A stretch of DNA of 64,000 nucleotides from Procambarus clarkii (Eukaryota > Arthropoda > Malacostraca > Decapoda > Cambaridae). Numbering within the stretch: position 1 is the first letter of the stretch; every line of letters starts with the position of its first letter. The stretch lies in contig NC_091188.1 in the NCBI RefSeq assembly GCF_040958095.1, positions 38,022,289 through 38,086,288 on the forward strand. The letters run 5' to 3'. Below the pieces are notes generated by a model that searched no databases, was not told the origin of the DNA, and worked only from the letters and a program-made list of their open reading frames with translations. A program made the position numbers and the translations under genes. This document shows positions 1 through 9,646 of this stretch, piece by piece.

Positions 1-58
1 ACCCCAGCCCTCGATAGATGCACCCCATCACGAGCACACATTTCATTTCTTCCATAGA
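1..58 (-). mobile_element. LINE-A ORF1 fragment (antisense)
   Basis: This is the reverse complement of the end of the SGNH-domain ORF1 of the intact LINE-A copy (around 5845-5905), including the codons of the catalytic Asp/His block. It is joined at about base 58 to plus-strand ORF2 sequence, so it is one side of an inversion junction and not a gene. Confidence 0.75.
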
Positions 59-493
59 CGTGTCCAACGTAGGATGACTAAGTTAATTCCCCAAATTAGA
101 AATCTTTCATATGAAGAAAGATTAACAAAGCTTAAGTTGCATTCACTGGAAAGGCGAAGAGTTAGGGGTGACATGATAGAGGTTTACAAGTGGATGAATG
201 GACATAACAAGGGGGATATTAATAGGGTATTAAAAATATCAACACAAGACAGAACACGAATCAATAGGTATAAATTGGATAAGTTTAGATTTAGGAAAGA
301 CTTGGGTAAATACTGGTTCAGTAACCGGGTTGTGGATTTGTGGAACCAATTGCCGCGTAAAGTGGTGGAGGTGGGTTCCCTTGATTGTTTCAAGCGCGGG
401 TTGGACAAGTATATGAGTGGGATTGGGTGGTTATAGATAGGAGCTGCCTCGTATGGGCCAATAGGCCTTCTGCAGTTACCTTTGTTCATATGT
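59..493 (+). pseudogene. LINE-A ORF2 3' end and 3' UTR fragment
   Basis: From 74 this encodes the last 120 residues of the LINE-A ORF2 protein, the region C-terminal to the reverse transcriptase (YEERLTKLKLHSLERRRVRG, then a WFSNRVVDLWNQLPR block). It stops at 436 and is followed by the family 3' UTR with its GGCC-AATA-GGCC hairpin. The octamer tail is cut short at about 490, where antisense ORF1 sequence begins. It nearly duplicates 4310-4727 and has no catalytic domain. Confidence 0.8.
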
Positions 494-619
494 TCCCAGT
501 TTTCTATGAAAGATATTGCATTTGATTTGCAATATCTTTCCAGCCGGCAATTGACACCAAGTGCCCTCGACATCCATTCATTTCCCACTCCCTTTCTTGG
601 AAGAATGCCACATATGATC
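490..619 (-). mobile_element. LINE-A ORF1 fragment (antisense)
   Basis: Reverse complement of the middle of ORF1 (compare 5715-5840 of the intact copy), inserted between two plus-strand LINE-A pieces. The same three-way junction recurs at 4728-4856, so the rearrangement predates the local duplication. Confidence 0.75.
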
Positions 620-1467
620 GGAATAATGACAAGGAGATGAGTAGTATTTTTAACAAATATTTTATATCTGTATTTACTAAAGAAGAACTTAACAGTATGC
701 CTTCAGCCGAACAAGTCTATGTGGGTGGGGATGAGGACAGGTTGACTAGTTAAGCAGTTACCAGGGAGGATGGAATTAAACAATTAGTAAAACTAAAACC
801 AAACAAATCCCCAGGACCGGATGAAGTGTTTGCCAAGGTGCTTAAAGAATGCAAAGAGGAGCTTTCCGAGCCACTGTCTACCATATTTAATAAATCAATA
901 GAGTCAGGCAGAGTGCCAGAGTCATGGAAGGTAGCTAATGTGGTACCAATTTTTAAGAAAGGAGATAGATCACTTGCGTCAAATTATCGGCCAATTAGCC
1001 TAACGTCTATTGTGGGAAAGTTACTTGAATCAATAATTGCAAATACAATTCGTCTTCATCTTGAAAAACATAAATTAATAAATGAGTCACAACATGGTTT
1101 TACAAATGGCCATTCATGTTTAACAAATTTGCTAACTTTTTATTCCAGCATAGTTGAGTCAGTTGATAGTGGTAAGGATTGTGATGTTGTGTACCTTGAC
1201 TTTAGCAAAGCTTTTGATACAGTGCCACATGAAAGACTAATTAAAAAAATAGAAGCTCATGGTATTGGGGGTGCTATATTAACTTGGATTAGGGCATGGC
1301 TATTCCAAAGGAAACAGAGTTAGTACAAATGCGGTTAAGTCAGAGTGGGATAATGTTGTTAGTGGAGTACCTCAGGGCTCTGTCCTGGGACCTCTGTTGT
1401 TTATTATATATATAAATGATTTAGATTCAGGTTTGAGTAACAACATTTGCAAATTTGCCGATGATAC
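620..1467 (+). pseudogene. LINE-A reverse transcriptase fragment, broken
   Basis: Encodes RT fingers and palm: the KPNKSPGPDEVFAKVLKECK block, NYRPISLTSIVGK, QHGFTNG, the motif-A YLDFSKAFDTVPH and, in another frame, motif [12 protein letters not shown]. It is broken by a TAA in TS*AVTRED near 750, a frame change directly after it, and another near 1321 (RKQS then stop). It ends in the FADD motif, where a minus-strand LINE-A tail begins. It is the partner of 4857-5034 plus 8978-9646 in the duplicated block, where the intact element interrupts it. Confidence 0.8.
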
Positions 1468-3853
1468 ATAAGAACATAAGAACATAAGAACAAAGGTAAC
1501 TGCAGAAGGCCTATTGGCCCATACGAGGCAGCTCCTATTCTATAACCACCCAATCCCACTCATATACTTGTCCAACCCGTGCTTGAAACAATCGAGGGAC
1601 CCCACCTCCACAATGTTACGCGGCAATTGGTTCCACAAATCAACAACCCTGTTACTGAACCAGTATTTACCCAAGTCTTTCCTAAATCTAAACTTATCCA
1701 ATTGATACCCATTGTTTCGTGTTCTGTCCTGTGTGTCCTGTGATTCCATTTATACTAACTCTCCGTTTCCTTTGGTATAGCCCCAATCCAGCTCAATATA
1801 GCACCCCCAATACCACGAGACTCCATCCCTCCAATCAGTCTCTCAAGTGGCACTGCATCAAAAGCCCTGCCAAAGTCAAGGCACACAACATCGCAATCCT
1901 TACCACCATCAACTGCCTCAACAATGCTAGAATAAAAAGATAACAAATTTGTTAAACATGAACGGCCATTTATAAAACCATGTTGCGACTCAATTATTAA
2001 TTTATGTTTTTCAAGATGAAGACGAATTTTATTTGCTATTATAGATTCGAGTAACTTTCCCACAATAGACGTTAGGCTAATTGGTCGATAGTTAGACGCA
2101 AGTGATCTATCTCCTTTCTTAAAAACTGGTATCACATTAGCAACTTTCCAAAACTCTGGCACTCTGCCTGACTCAATTGATTTATTAAATATGGTTGACA
2201 GTGGGTCACAAAGCTCCTCTTTGCGTTCTTTAAGCACCCTGGCAAACACTTCATCCGGCCCTGGGGATTTGTTTGGTTTGAGTTTTACTATTTGTTTAAG
2301 AACATCCTCCCTGGTAACTGCTAAACTCGTCAACCTGTCCTCGTCCCCACCCACATAGACTTGTTCGGCTGAAGGCATATTGTTAAGTTCCTCTTTAGTA
2401 AATACAGATACAAAATATTTATTAAAAATACTACTCATCTCTTCATCACTATCTGTTATTTGACCTGTCTCAGTTTTTAATGGACCTATCCTTTCCCTAG
2501 TCTTAGTACGATATAACTGAAAAAACCCTTTAGGATTTGTCTTTGCTTGCCCTGCTATGCGAACTTCTTAGTTTCTTTTTGCTTTCCTTATCTCTTTTTT
2601 AACATTTCTAACCAGTTGTACGAATTCCTGTTCTAAAGTGACCTCCCCATTTTTAATCCTTTTGTACCAAGCTCTCTTTTTACCTATAAGGTTCTTCAAA
2701 TTCTTTGTTATCCACTTTGGGTCATTAGTATTCGATCTATTCAATTTGTATGGTATACTACGTTCCTGTGCTTTGTTTAGAATATTCTTAAATAAGTTAT
2801 ATATTGAATCCACATCGAAATCCTCATTTAAGTCACCTATCGCTGGGTTCATGTCTCGCTCCAAGACCGGCCCACACCCCATACCCAAGACTTTCCAATC
2901 AATTTGACCCAAAAAATTTCTTAGGCTATTAAAATCAGCTTTTCGAAAATCTGGCACTTTAACAGAATTTTCTCCTACTGGTCTATTCCATTCTATGCTA
3001 AATCTGATTTCTTTGTGATCACTGCTCCCTAGCTCACTCCCTATTTCGATGTCATTAATTTGCGTTTCCCTGTTAGTTAACACTAAATCTAAAATATTAT
3101 TTTCCCGTGTTGTTTCCTTAATGTGTTGCGTAAGAAAGCAATCGTCAATTAATTCTAGAAAATCTTCTGCTTCACTATTCCCTGTTTTGTTCAACCAGTT
3201 TATTCCGCTAAAATTAAAGTCACCCATGACATAAATACTGTTAGATCTAGATGCTCTAGATATTTCATCCCATAGATGCTTTGCTTCCATTCTGTCTAAA
3301 TTTGGTGGCCTATATATTACTCCTATTATAATATTATTAGCTTTTTCGTTTAATTCAATCCAAATAGTTTCTGTGTGTGGCTCTGTTTTGATTCCCTCTT
3401 TGAGACTACATTTCAAATTGTCCCTAACATATATGGCTACTCCACCTCCTCGTCTAATATATCTATCTGTGTGAAATAGTTTAAATCCATATATTTGATA
3501 TTCAGCTAATAGTTCTCTATTTTCTACATTCATCCACGTTTCGGTAAGTGCAATAATATCTATTTTTTCTGTGCAGACAAGAGCATTTAATTCGTTAATT
3601 TTATTTCTTAGACTTCTACTGTTAGTGTAATATACCCTAAGTGAATTGTTATTTTGCGGACCTTCTCTTTCCCTGATCGTTTTGCCAATTCCTTTCTCCC
3701 ACAAACACATACTTTTATTACCTCCTTCCTCCAAATCAATTCCCATACCTCTATCTACTAACAGTTTAAACCCAAACAAACACCTCTAACCACTTCTTCT
3801 AACGAGTTCGCAACAGCAAGAACCCCAGCTCTCGATAGATGCACCCCATCACG
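1468..3853 (-). pseudogene. LINE-A copy, near full ORF2 with internal deletion
   Basis: Minus-strand LINE-A. At 1468-1495 is the octamer tail (CATAAGAA repeated on the plus strand), then the 3' UTR, then the ORF2 C-terminus. At about 1735 some 800 bp are missing compared with the intact copy, removing the RT motif-C region and thumb. The frame resumes in RT (1755-2438) and continues into the endonuclease (2568-3779), with TETW, GDFNFSG and SDH motifs present, then ORF1 sequence to about 3853. RT motif A is mutated (CLDFGRAFDAVP), and a stop near 2568 separates RT from endonuclease. The copy is dead. Confidence 0.8.
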
Positions 3854-3859
3854 AATGAT

Positions 3860-3893
3860 ATTTCCCTACCGATACGAAAATCGGTAGGGAAAT
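3860..3893. repeat. 14-bp inverted repeat at an inversion junction
   Basis: The arm ATTTCCCTACCGAT is followed by the 6-base loop ACGAAA and its perfect complement. The left arm is minus-strand LINE-A and the right arm is plus-strand LINE-A (the ADDTKIGREI codons), so the hairpin marks where the strand orientation flips. Confidence 0.85.
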
Positions 3894-4727
3894 TAATTTG
3901 GAGGAGGACTCACTATCACTTCAAGTTGATCTAGATAGGGTTTTGAAATGGTCGAAGGATTGGCAGATACAGTTTAATGCTGATAAATGTAAAGTTCTGA
4001 GGTTAGGTAATGACGATAGGGTTACAAGATACGAGCTAGATGGTGTTGAGATTACGAAGTCGAATTGCGAAAGGGATCTGGGAGTTATGATTAGCAAGAA
4101 TTTAAAACAAAAGGATCAATGCATAAATGTTCGTAATAAGGCAAATCGGACACTTGGATTTATTAATCGCAGCGTTAGTAACAAGACACCTGGTGTGGTT
4201 CTCAAGCTATATCTTGCTCTAGTTAGGCCCCATGTAGATTATGCAGTTCAGTTTTGGTCGCCATATTATAGAATGGATATAAATTCACTTGAACGTGTCC
4301 AGCGTAGGATGACTAACTTAATTCCCCAAATTAGAAATCTTTCATATGAAGAAAGATTAACAAAGCTTAAGTTGCATTCACTGGAAAGGCGAAGAGTTAG
4401 GGGTGACATGATAGAGGTTTACAAGTGGGTGAATGGACATAACAAAGGGGATATTAATATGGTATTAAAAATATCAACACAAGACAGAACACGAAACAAT
4501 GGGTATAAATTAGATAAGTTTAGATTTAGGAAAGACTTGGGTAAATACTGGTTCAGTAACAGGGTTGTTGATTTGTGGAACCAATTGCCGCGTAAAGTGG
4601 TGGAGGTGGGTTCCCTTGATTGTTTCAAGCGCGGGTTGGACAAGTATATGAGTGGGATTGGGTGGTTATAGATAGGAGCTGCCTCGTATGGGCCAATAGG
4701 CCTTCTGCAGTTACCTTTGTTCATATG
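3894..4727 (+). pseudogene. LINE-A ORF2 C-terminal fragment
   Basis: An open stretch from the end of the RT palm (EEDSLSLQVDLDRVLKWSKDW) through the thumb and C-terminal region to a stop at 4671, then 3' UTR. It lacks endonuclease and RT active sites. It shares distinctive changes with 13435-14030 (DGVEITKSN, LVRPHVDYA, VNGHNKGDINMV), which shows that the two are duplicates of one genomic copy and not independent insertions. Confidence 0.8.
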
Positions 4728-4856
4728 TTCCCAGTTTTCTATGAAAGATATTGCATTTGATTTGCAATATCTTTCCAGCCGGCAATTGACACCAAGTGCC
4801 CTCGACATCCATTCATTTCCCACTCCCTTTCTTGGAAGAATGCCACATATGATCGG
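4728..4856 (-). mobile_element. LINE-A ORF1 fragment (antisense)
   Basis: Duplicate of the antisense ORF1 piece at 490-619, with the same flanking junctions on both sides. Confidence 0.75.
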
Positions 4857-5034
4857 AATAATGACAAGGAAATGAGTAGTATTTTTAACAAATATTTTAT
4901 ATCTGTATTTACTAAAGAAGAACTTAACAGTATGCCTTCAGCCGAACAAGTCTATGTGGGTGGGGATGAGGACAGGTTGACTAGTTAAGCAGTTACCAGG
5001 GAGGATGGAATTAAACAATTAGTAAAACTAAAAC
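4857..5034 (+). pseudogene. LINE-A RT fragment, left part (split by insertion)
   Basis: Duplicate of 623-795, with the same in-frame TAA (TS*AVTRED) and the same frame change. It stops where the intact LINE-A inserted and resumes at 8978. The sequence TAAAAC is present on both sides of the insertion (5029-5034 and 8978-8983), consistent with a short target-site duplication. Confidence 0.8.
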
Positions 5035-5111
5035 TCAGTCAGTCAGGTGAAGTCACAGTGAGAGGTTGTGTAAACCGGAGCTCCTGAGTGTTGTTATATT
5101 ATCATAGCAAT

Positions 5112-5963
5112 ATGGAAGTTGTAGTTAAGGACCTGGTGACTCTAGTGGGAGCCCTGAGGACAGAGTTGGACTCTCTGCGGGAGGAGGTGCGTCAGCTTAA
5201 AGAACAACGAGAAGTAACGAAGGAGGAGACCAGTAGTAAAGGGACCTCGTCTTGGAGAGTTGCGAAAGACAGGGGCCTTAAGAAGACTTTGATAAAGCCG
5301 CCTTCAAACGCCATAGCAACTTCTAATTCATTTGACGTTTTGGAGGACGAGTGCTGTGGTGAGACTGCGGATCGCGCAAAAGGGATAGCAACGAAGAGAA
5401 AGGAAGCGCAGGCCCCTCAGAAAGTAAAGGAAGTACCTAAGCAAACATTAGTTGTGGGAGATTCCCAGATAAGGTATTTGGATAGAGCGTTTTGTGCTAG
5501 AGATAGGGGGAACAGGTTAAGGGTTTGCTATCCCGGAGCTGGCATTGGTGATATTATAAACAACATGAATGATATTATGGCTGGTAATGGGAACAATCCC
5601 ATTATTTGCATTAGCGCGGGAGGAAATGATGTTGGTCGAGTTAGGAGTGAGGAACTGATTCAGAGGTATAAAACAGCCATAGAATTAGTTAGGAGCAAGG
5701 GAGGAATCCCGATCATATGTGGCATTCTTCCAAGAAAGGGAGTGGGAAATGAATGGATATCGAGGGCACTTGGTGTCAATTGCCGGCTGGAAAGATATTG
5801 CAAATCAAATGCAATATCTTTCATAGACAACTGGGAACACTTCTATGGAAGAAATGAAATGTATGCTCGTGATGGTGTGCATCTATCGAGAGCTGGGGTT
5901 GTTGCTGTTGCGAACTCGTTAGAAGAAGTGGTTAGAGGTGTTTGTTTGGGTTTAAACTGTTAG
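5112..5963 (+). CDS. LINE-A ORF1 protein with SGNH esterase domain
   Basis: A 283-residue protein. Residues 1-40 form a likely coiled coil (heptad-like LVTLVGALRTELDSLREEVR) and 41-110 are charged and probably disordered. Residues 112-280 form an SGNH/GDSL hydrolase fold: block I GDSQ with candidate nucleophile Ser118, block II around Gly144, block III GGND with Asn172, and block V DGVH with Asp254 and His257. All four signature residues are present. Esterase-type ORF1 proteins are known from CR1 and L2 LINEs and are thought to bind RNA or membranes during retrotransposition; their substrate is not settled. The ATG at 5112 is chosen because codons upstream of it offer only non-ATG starts. The stop lies 11 bases before the ORF2 ATG, which suggests reinitiation or coupled translation. 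Confidence 0.88.
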   Translation: MEVVVKDLVTLVGALRTELDSLREEVRQLKEQREVTKEETSSKGTSSWRVAKDRGLKKTLIKPPSNAIATSNSFDVLEDECCGETADRAKGIATKRKEAQAPQKVKEVPKQTLVVGDSQIRYLDRAFCARDRGNRLRVCYPGAGIGDIINNMNDIMAGNGNNPIICISAGGNDVGRVRSEELIQRYKTAIELVRSKGGIPIICGILPRKGVGNEWISRALGVNCRLERYCKSNAISFIDNWEHFYGRNEMYARDGVHLSRAGVVAVANSLEEVVRGVCLGLNC

Positions 5964-5974
5964 TAGATAGAGGT

Positions 5975-8911
5975 ATGGGAATTGATTTGGAGGAAGGAGG
6001 TAATAAAAGTATGTGTTTGTGGGAGAAAGGAATTGGCAAAACGATCAGGGAAAGAGAAGGTCCGCAAAATAACAATTCACTTAGGGTATATTACACTAAC
6101 AGTAGAAGTCTAAGAAATAAAATTAACGAATTAAATGCTCTTGTCTGCACAGGAAAAATAGATATTATTGCACTTACAGAAACGTGGATGAATGTAGAAA
6201 ATAGAGAATTATTAGCTGAATATCAAATATATGGATTTAAACTATTTCACACAGATAGATATATTAGACGAGGAGGTGGAGTAGCCATATATGTTAGGGA
6301 CAATTTGAAATGTAGTCTCAAAGAGGGAATCAAAACAGAGCCACACACAGAAACTATTTGGATTGAATTAAACGAAAAAGCTAATAATATTATAATAGGA
6401 GTAATATATAGGCCACCAAATTTAGACAGAATGGAAGCAAAGCATCTATGGGATGAAATATCTAGAGCATCTAGATCTAACAGTATTTATGTCATGGGTG
6501 ACTTTAATTTTAGCGGAATAAACTGGTTGAACAAAACAGGGAATAGTGAAGCAGAAGATTTTCTAGAATTAATTGACGATTGCTTTCTTACGCAACACAT
6601 TAAGGAACCAACACGGGAAAATAATATTTTAGATTTAGTGTTAACTAACAGGGAAACGCAAATTAATGACATCGAAATAGGGAGTGAGCTAGGGAGCAGT
6701 GATCACAAAGAAATCAGATTTAGCATAGAATGGAATAGACCAGTAGGAGAAAATTCTGTTAAAGTGCCAGATTTTCGAAAAGCTGATTTTAATAGCCTAA
6801 GAAATTTTTTGGGTCAAATTGATTGGAAAGTCTTGGGTATGGGGTGTGGGCCGGTCTTGGAGCGAGACATGAACCCAGCGATAGGTGACTTAAATGAGGA
6901 TTTCGATGTGGATTCAATATATAACTTATTTAAGAATATTCTAAACAAAGCACAGGAACGTAGTATACCATACAAATTGAATAGATCGAATACTAATGAC
7001 CCAAAGTGGATAACAAAGAATTTGAAGAACCTTATAGGTAAAAAGAGAGCTTGGTACAAAAGGATTAAAAATGGGGAGGTCACTTTAGAACAGGAATTCG
7101 TACAACTGGTTAGAAATGTTAAAAAAGAGATAAGGAAAGCAAAAAGAAACTATGAAGTTCGCATAGCAGGGCAAGCAAAGACAAATCCTAAAGGGTTTTT
7201 TCAGTTATATCGTACTAAGACTAGGGAAAGGATAGGTCCATTAAAAACTGAGACAGGTCAAATAACAGATAGTGATGAAGAGATGAGTAGTATTTTTAAT
7301 AAATATTTTGTATCTGTATTTACTAAAGAGGAACTTAACAATATGCCTTCAGCCGAACAAGTCTATGTGGGTGGCGACGAGGACAGGTTGACGAGTTTAG
7401 CAGTTACCAGGGAGGATGTTCTTAAACAAATAGTAAAACTCAAACCAAACAAATCCCCAGGGCCGGATGAAGTGTTTGCCAGGGTGCTTAAAGAATGCAA
7501 AGAGGAGCTTTGTGACCCACTGTCTACCATATTTAATAAATCAATAGAGTCAGGCAGAGTGCCAGAGTTTTGGAAAGTTGCTAATGTGATACCAGTTTTT
7601 AAGAAAGGAGATAGATCACTTGCGTCTAACTATCGACCAATTAGCCTAACGTCTATTGTGGGAAAGTTACTCGAATCTATAATAGCAAATAAAATTCGTC
7701 TTCATCTTGAAAAACATAAATTAATAATTGAGTCGCAACATGGTTTTATAAATGGCCGTTCATGTTTAACAAATTTGTTATCCTTTTATTCTAGCATTGT
7801 TGAGGCAGTTGATAGTGGTAAGGATTGCGATGTTGTATACCTTGACTTTAGCAAAGCTTTTGATACAGTGCCACATGAAAGACTGATTAAAAAGATAGAG
7901 TCTCATGGTATTGGGGGTGCTATATTAAGCTGGATTAGGGCATGGCTATACCAAAGGAAACAGAGAGTTAGTATAAATGGAATCAAGTCAGAGTGGGAAA
8001 ATGTTGTAAGTGGAGTGCCTCAAGGCTCTGTCCTGGGACCTCTGTTGTTTATAATATATATAAATGATTTAGATTCAGGTTTGAGTAGCAACATTTGCAA
8101 ATTTGCCGATGATACGAAAATCGGTAGGGAAATTAATTCGGAGGAGGACTCACTATCACTTCAAGTTGATCTAGATAGGGTTTTGAAATGGTCAAAGGAT
8201 TGGCAAATGCAGTTTAATGCTGATAAATGTAAAGTTCTGAGGTTAGGTAATGATGATAGAGTTACAAGATACGAGCTAGATGGTGTTGTGATTGCGAAGT
8301 CGGATTGCGAAAGGGATCTGGGAGTTATGATTAGTAAGAATTTAAAACAAAAGGATCAATGCATAAATGTTCGTAATAAGGCAAATCGGACACTTGGATT
8401 TATTAATCGCAGCGTTAGTAACAAGACACCTGGTGTGGTTCTCAAGCTATATCTTGCTCTAGTTAGGCCCCATTTAGATTATGCAGTCCAGTTTTGGTCG
8501 CCATATTATAGAATGGATATAAATTCACTTGAACGTGTCCAGCGTAGGATGACTAAGTTAATTCCCCAAATTAGAAATCTTTCATATGAAGAAAGATTAA
8601 CAAAGCTTAAGTTGCATTCACTGGAAAGGCGAAGAGTTAGGGGTGACATGATAGAGGTTTACAAGTGGATGAATGGACATAACCTGGGGGATATTAATAG
8701 GGTATTAAAAGTATCAACACAGGACAGAACACGAAACAATGGATATAAATTGGATAAGTTTAGATTTAGGAAAGACTTGGGTAAATACTGGTTCAGTAAC
8801 AGGGTTGTTGATTTGTGGAACCAATTGCCGCGTAACATTGTGGAGGTGGGGTCCCTCGATTGTTTCAAGCACGGGTTGGACAAGTATATGAGTGGGATTG
8901 GGTGGTTATAG
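5975..8911 (+). CDS. LINE-A ORF2: APE endonuclease and reverse transcriptase
   Basis: A 978-residue polyprotein from the first ATG (5975). The frame is open back to 5942, overlapping ORF1 by 22 bases. Residues 35-250 are an APE-like endonuclease: YTNSRSLRNK, LTETW (Glu69), GDFN (Asp176, Asn178) and SDH (Asp243, His244), which nicks target DNA. Residues 490-760 are the reverse transcriptase: NYRPISLTSIVGK, motif A YLDFSKAFD (Asp624), motif [14 protein letters not shown], and motif C FADD (Asp712, Asp713), which primes cDNA at the nick. The C-terminal 200 residues form the CR1-type domain with VRPHLDYA and WNQLPR blocks. No stop or frameshift is seen, so this copy could be a source element. Confidence 0.92.
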   Translation: MGIDLEEGGNKSMCLWEKGIGKTIREREGPQNNNSLRVYYTNSRSLRNKINELNALVCTGKIDIIALTETWMNVENRELLAEYQIYGFKLFHTDRYIRRGGGVAIYVRDNLKCSLKEGIKTEPHTETIWIELNEKANNIIIGVIYRPPNLDRMEAKHLWDEISRASRSNSIYVMGDFNFSGINWLNKTGNSEAEDFLELIDDCFLTQHIKEPTRENNILDLVLTNRETQINDIEIGSELGSSDHKEIRFSIEWNRPVGENSVKVPDFRKADFNSLRNFLGQIDWKVLGMGCGPVLERDMNPAIGDLNEDFDVDSIYNLFKNILNKAQERSIPYKLNRSNTNDPKWITKNLKNLIGKKRAWYKRIKNGEVTLEQEFVQLVRNVKKEIRKAKRNYEVRIAGQAKTNPKGFFQLYRTKTRERIGPLKTETGQITDSDEEMSSIFNKYFVSVFTKEELNNMPSAEQVYVGGDEDRLTSLAVTREDVLKQIVKLKPNKSPGPDEVFARVLKECKEELCDPLSTIFNKSIESGRVPEFWKVANVIPVFKKGDRSLASNYRPISLTSIVGKLLESIIANKIRLHLEKHKLIIESQHGFINGRSCLTNLLSFYSSIVEAVDSGKDCDVVYLDFSKAFDTVPHERLIKKIESHGIGGAILSWIRAWLYQRKQRVSINGIKSEWENVVSGVPQGSVLGPLLFIIYINDLDSGLSSNICKFADDTKIGREINSEEDSLSLQVDLDRVLKWSKDWQMQFNADKCKVLRLGNDDRVTRYELDGVVIAKSDCERDLGVMISKNLKQKDQCINVRNKANRTLGFINRSVSNKTPGVVLKLYLALVRPHLDYAVQFWSPYYRMDINSLERVQRRMTKLIPQIRNLSYEERLTKLKLHSLERRRVRGDMIEVYKWMNGHNLGDINRVLKVSTQDRTRNNGYKLDKFRFRKDLGKYWFSNRVVDLWNQLPRNIVEVGSLDCFKHGLDKYMSGIGWL

Positions 8912-8977
8912 AATAGGAGCTGCCTCGTATGGGCCAATAGGCCTTCTGCAGTTACCTTTGTTCTTATGTTCTTATGT
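8905..8977 (+). other. LINE-A 3' UTR hairpin and octamer tail
   Basis: Just before and after the stop the sequence runs through TAGGAGCTGCCTCGTATGGG, a GGCC-AATA-GGCC palindrome, CTGCAGTTACC and then TTCTTATG repeats. This is the likely recognition end for target-primed reverse transcription. The same module recurs at the end of every LINE-A copy here (near 440, 1500, 4680, 9680, 11420, 11950, 14240 and 15130), and also in the Penelope-like element at 36247-36310. Confidence 0.8.
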
Positions 8978-9646
8978 TAAAACCAAACAAATCCCCAGGA
9001 CCGGATGAAGTGTTTGCCAAGGTGCTTAAAGAATGCAAAGAGGAGCTTTCCGAGCCACTGTCTACCATATTTAATAAATCAATAGAGTCAGGCAGAGTGC
9101 CAGAGTCATGGAAGGTAGCTAATGTGGTACCAATTTTTAAGAAAGGAGATAGATCACTTGCGTCAAATTATCGGCCAATTAGCCTAACGTCTATTGTGGG
9201 AAAGTTACTTGAATCAATAATTGCAAATACAATTCGTCTTCATCTTGAAAAATATAAATTAATAAATGAGTCACAACATGGTTTTACAAATGGCCATTCA
9301 TGTTTAACAAATTTGCTAACTTTTTATTCCAGCATAGTTGAGTCAGTTGACAGTGGTAAGGATTGTGATGTTGTGTACCTTGACTTTAGCAAAGCTTTTG
9401 ATACAGTGCCACATGAAAGACTAATTAAAAAAATAGAAGCTCATGGTATTGGGGGTGCTATATTAACTTGGATTAGGGCATGGCTATTCCAAAGGAAACA
9501 GAGTTAGTACAAATGCGGTTAAGTCAGAGTGGGATAATGTTGTTAGTGGAGTACCTCAGGGCTCTGTCCTGGGACCTCTGTTGTTTATTATATATATAAA
9601 TGATTTAGATTCAGGTTTGAGTAACAACATTTGCAAATTTGCCGAT
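8978..9646 (+). pseudogene. LINE-A RT fragment, right part
   Basis: Continuation of 4857-5034 after the inserted element: the RT block from KPNKSPGPDE to motif A and, in a shifted frame, motif B and [10 protein letters not shown]. The frameshift after RKQS near 9505 is shared with the duplicate at 1321. It ends at the CCGAT of the FADD codons, where a minus-strand octamer tail begins. Confidence 0.8.

Larger units (their letters stand above)
5035..8977 (+). mobile_element. Full-length CR1-like LINE (LINE-A), apparently intact
   Basis: A 3.94-kb element with a 77-base leader, ORF1 (5112-5963), ORF2 (5975-8911), a short 3' UTR with a GGCC-AATA-GGCC hairpin, and a tail of the octamer TTCTTATG. 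An octamer microsatellite tail in place of poly(A), an APE-type endonuclease and an esterase-bearing ORF1 are together typical of the CR1/L2 part of the Jockey superfamily. It interrupts an older LINE-A fragment, flanked by TAAAAC on both sides. The duplicate block at 620-1467 is uninterrupted and serves as the empty site, so this insertion is younger than the duplication. Confidence 0.9.

Noticed and set aside
184..588. 134-codon minus frame and similar frames at 4419, 8659, 9691, 11433 and 13986
   Set aside because: Antisense shadows of the LINE-A ORF2 C-terminus and 3' UTR.
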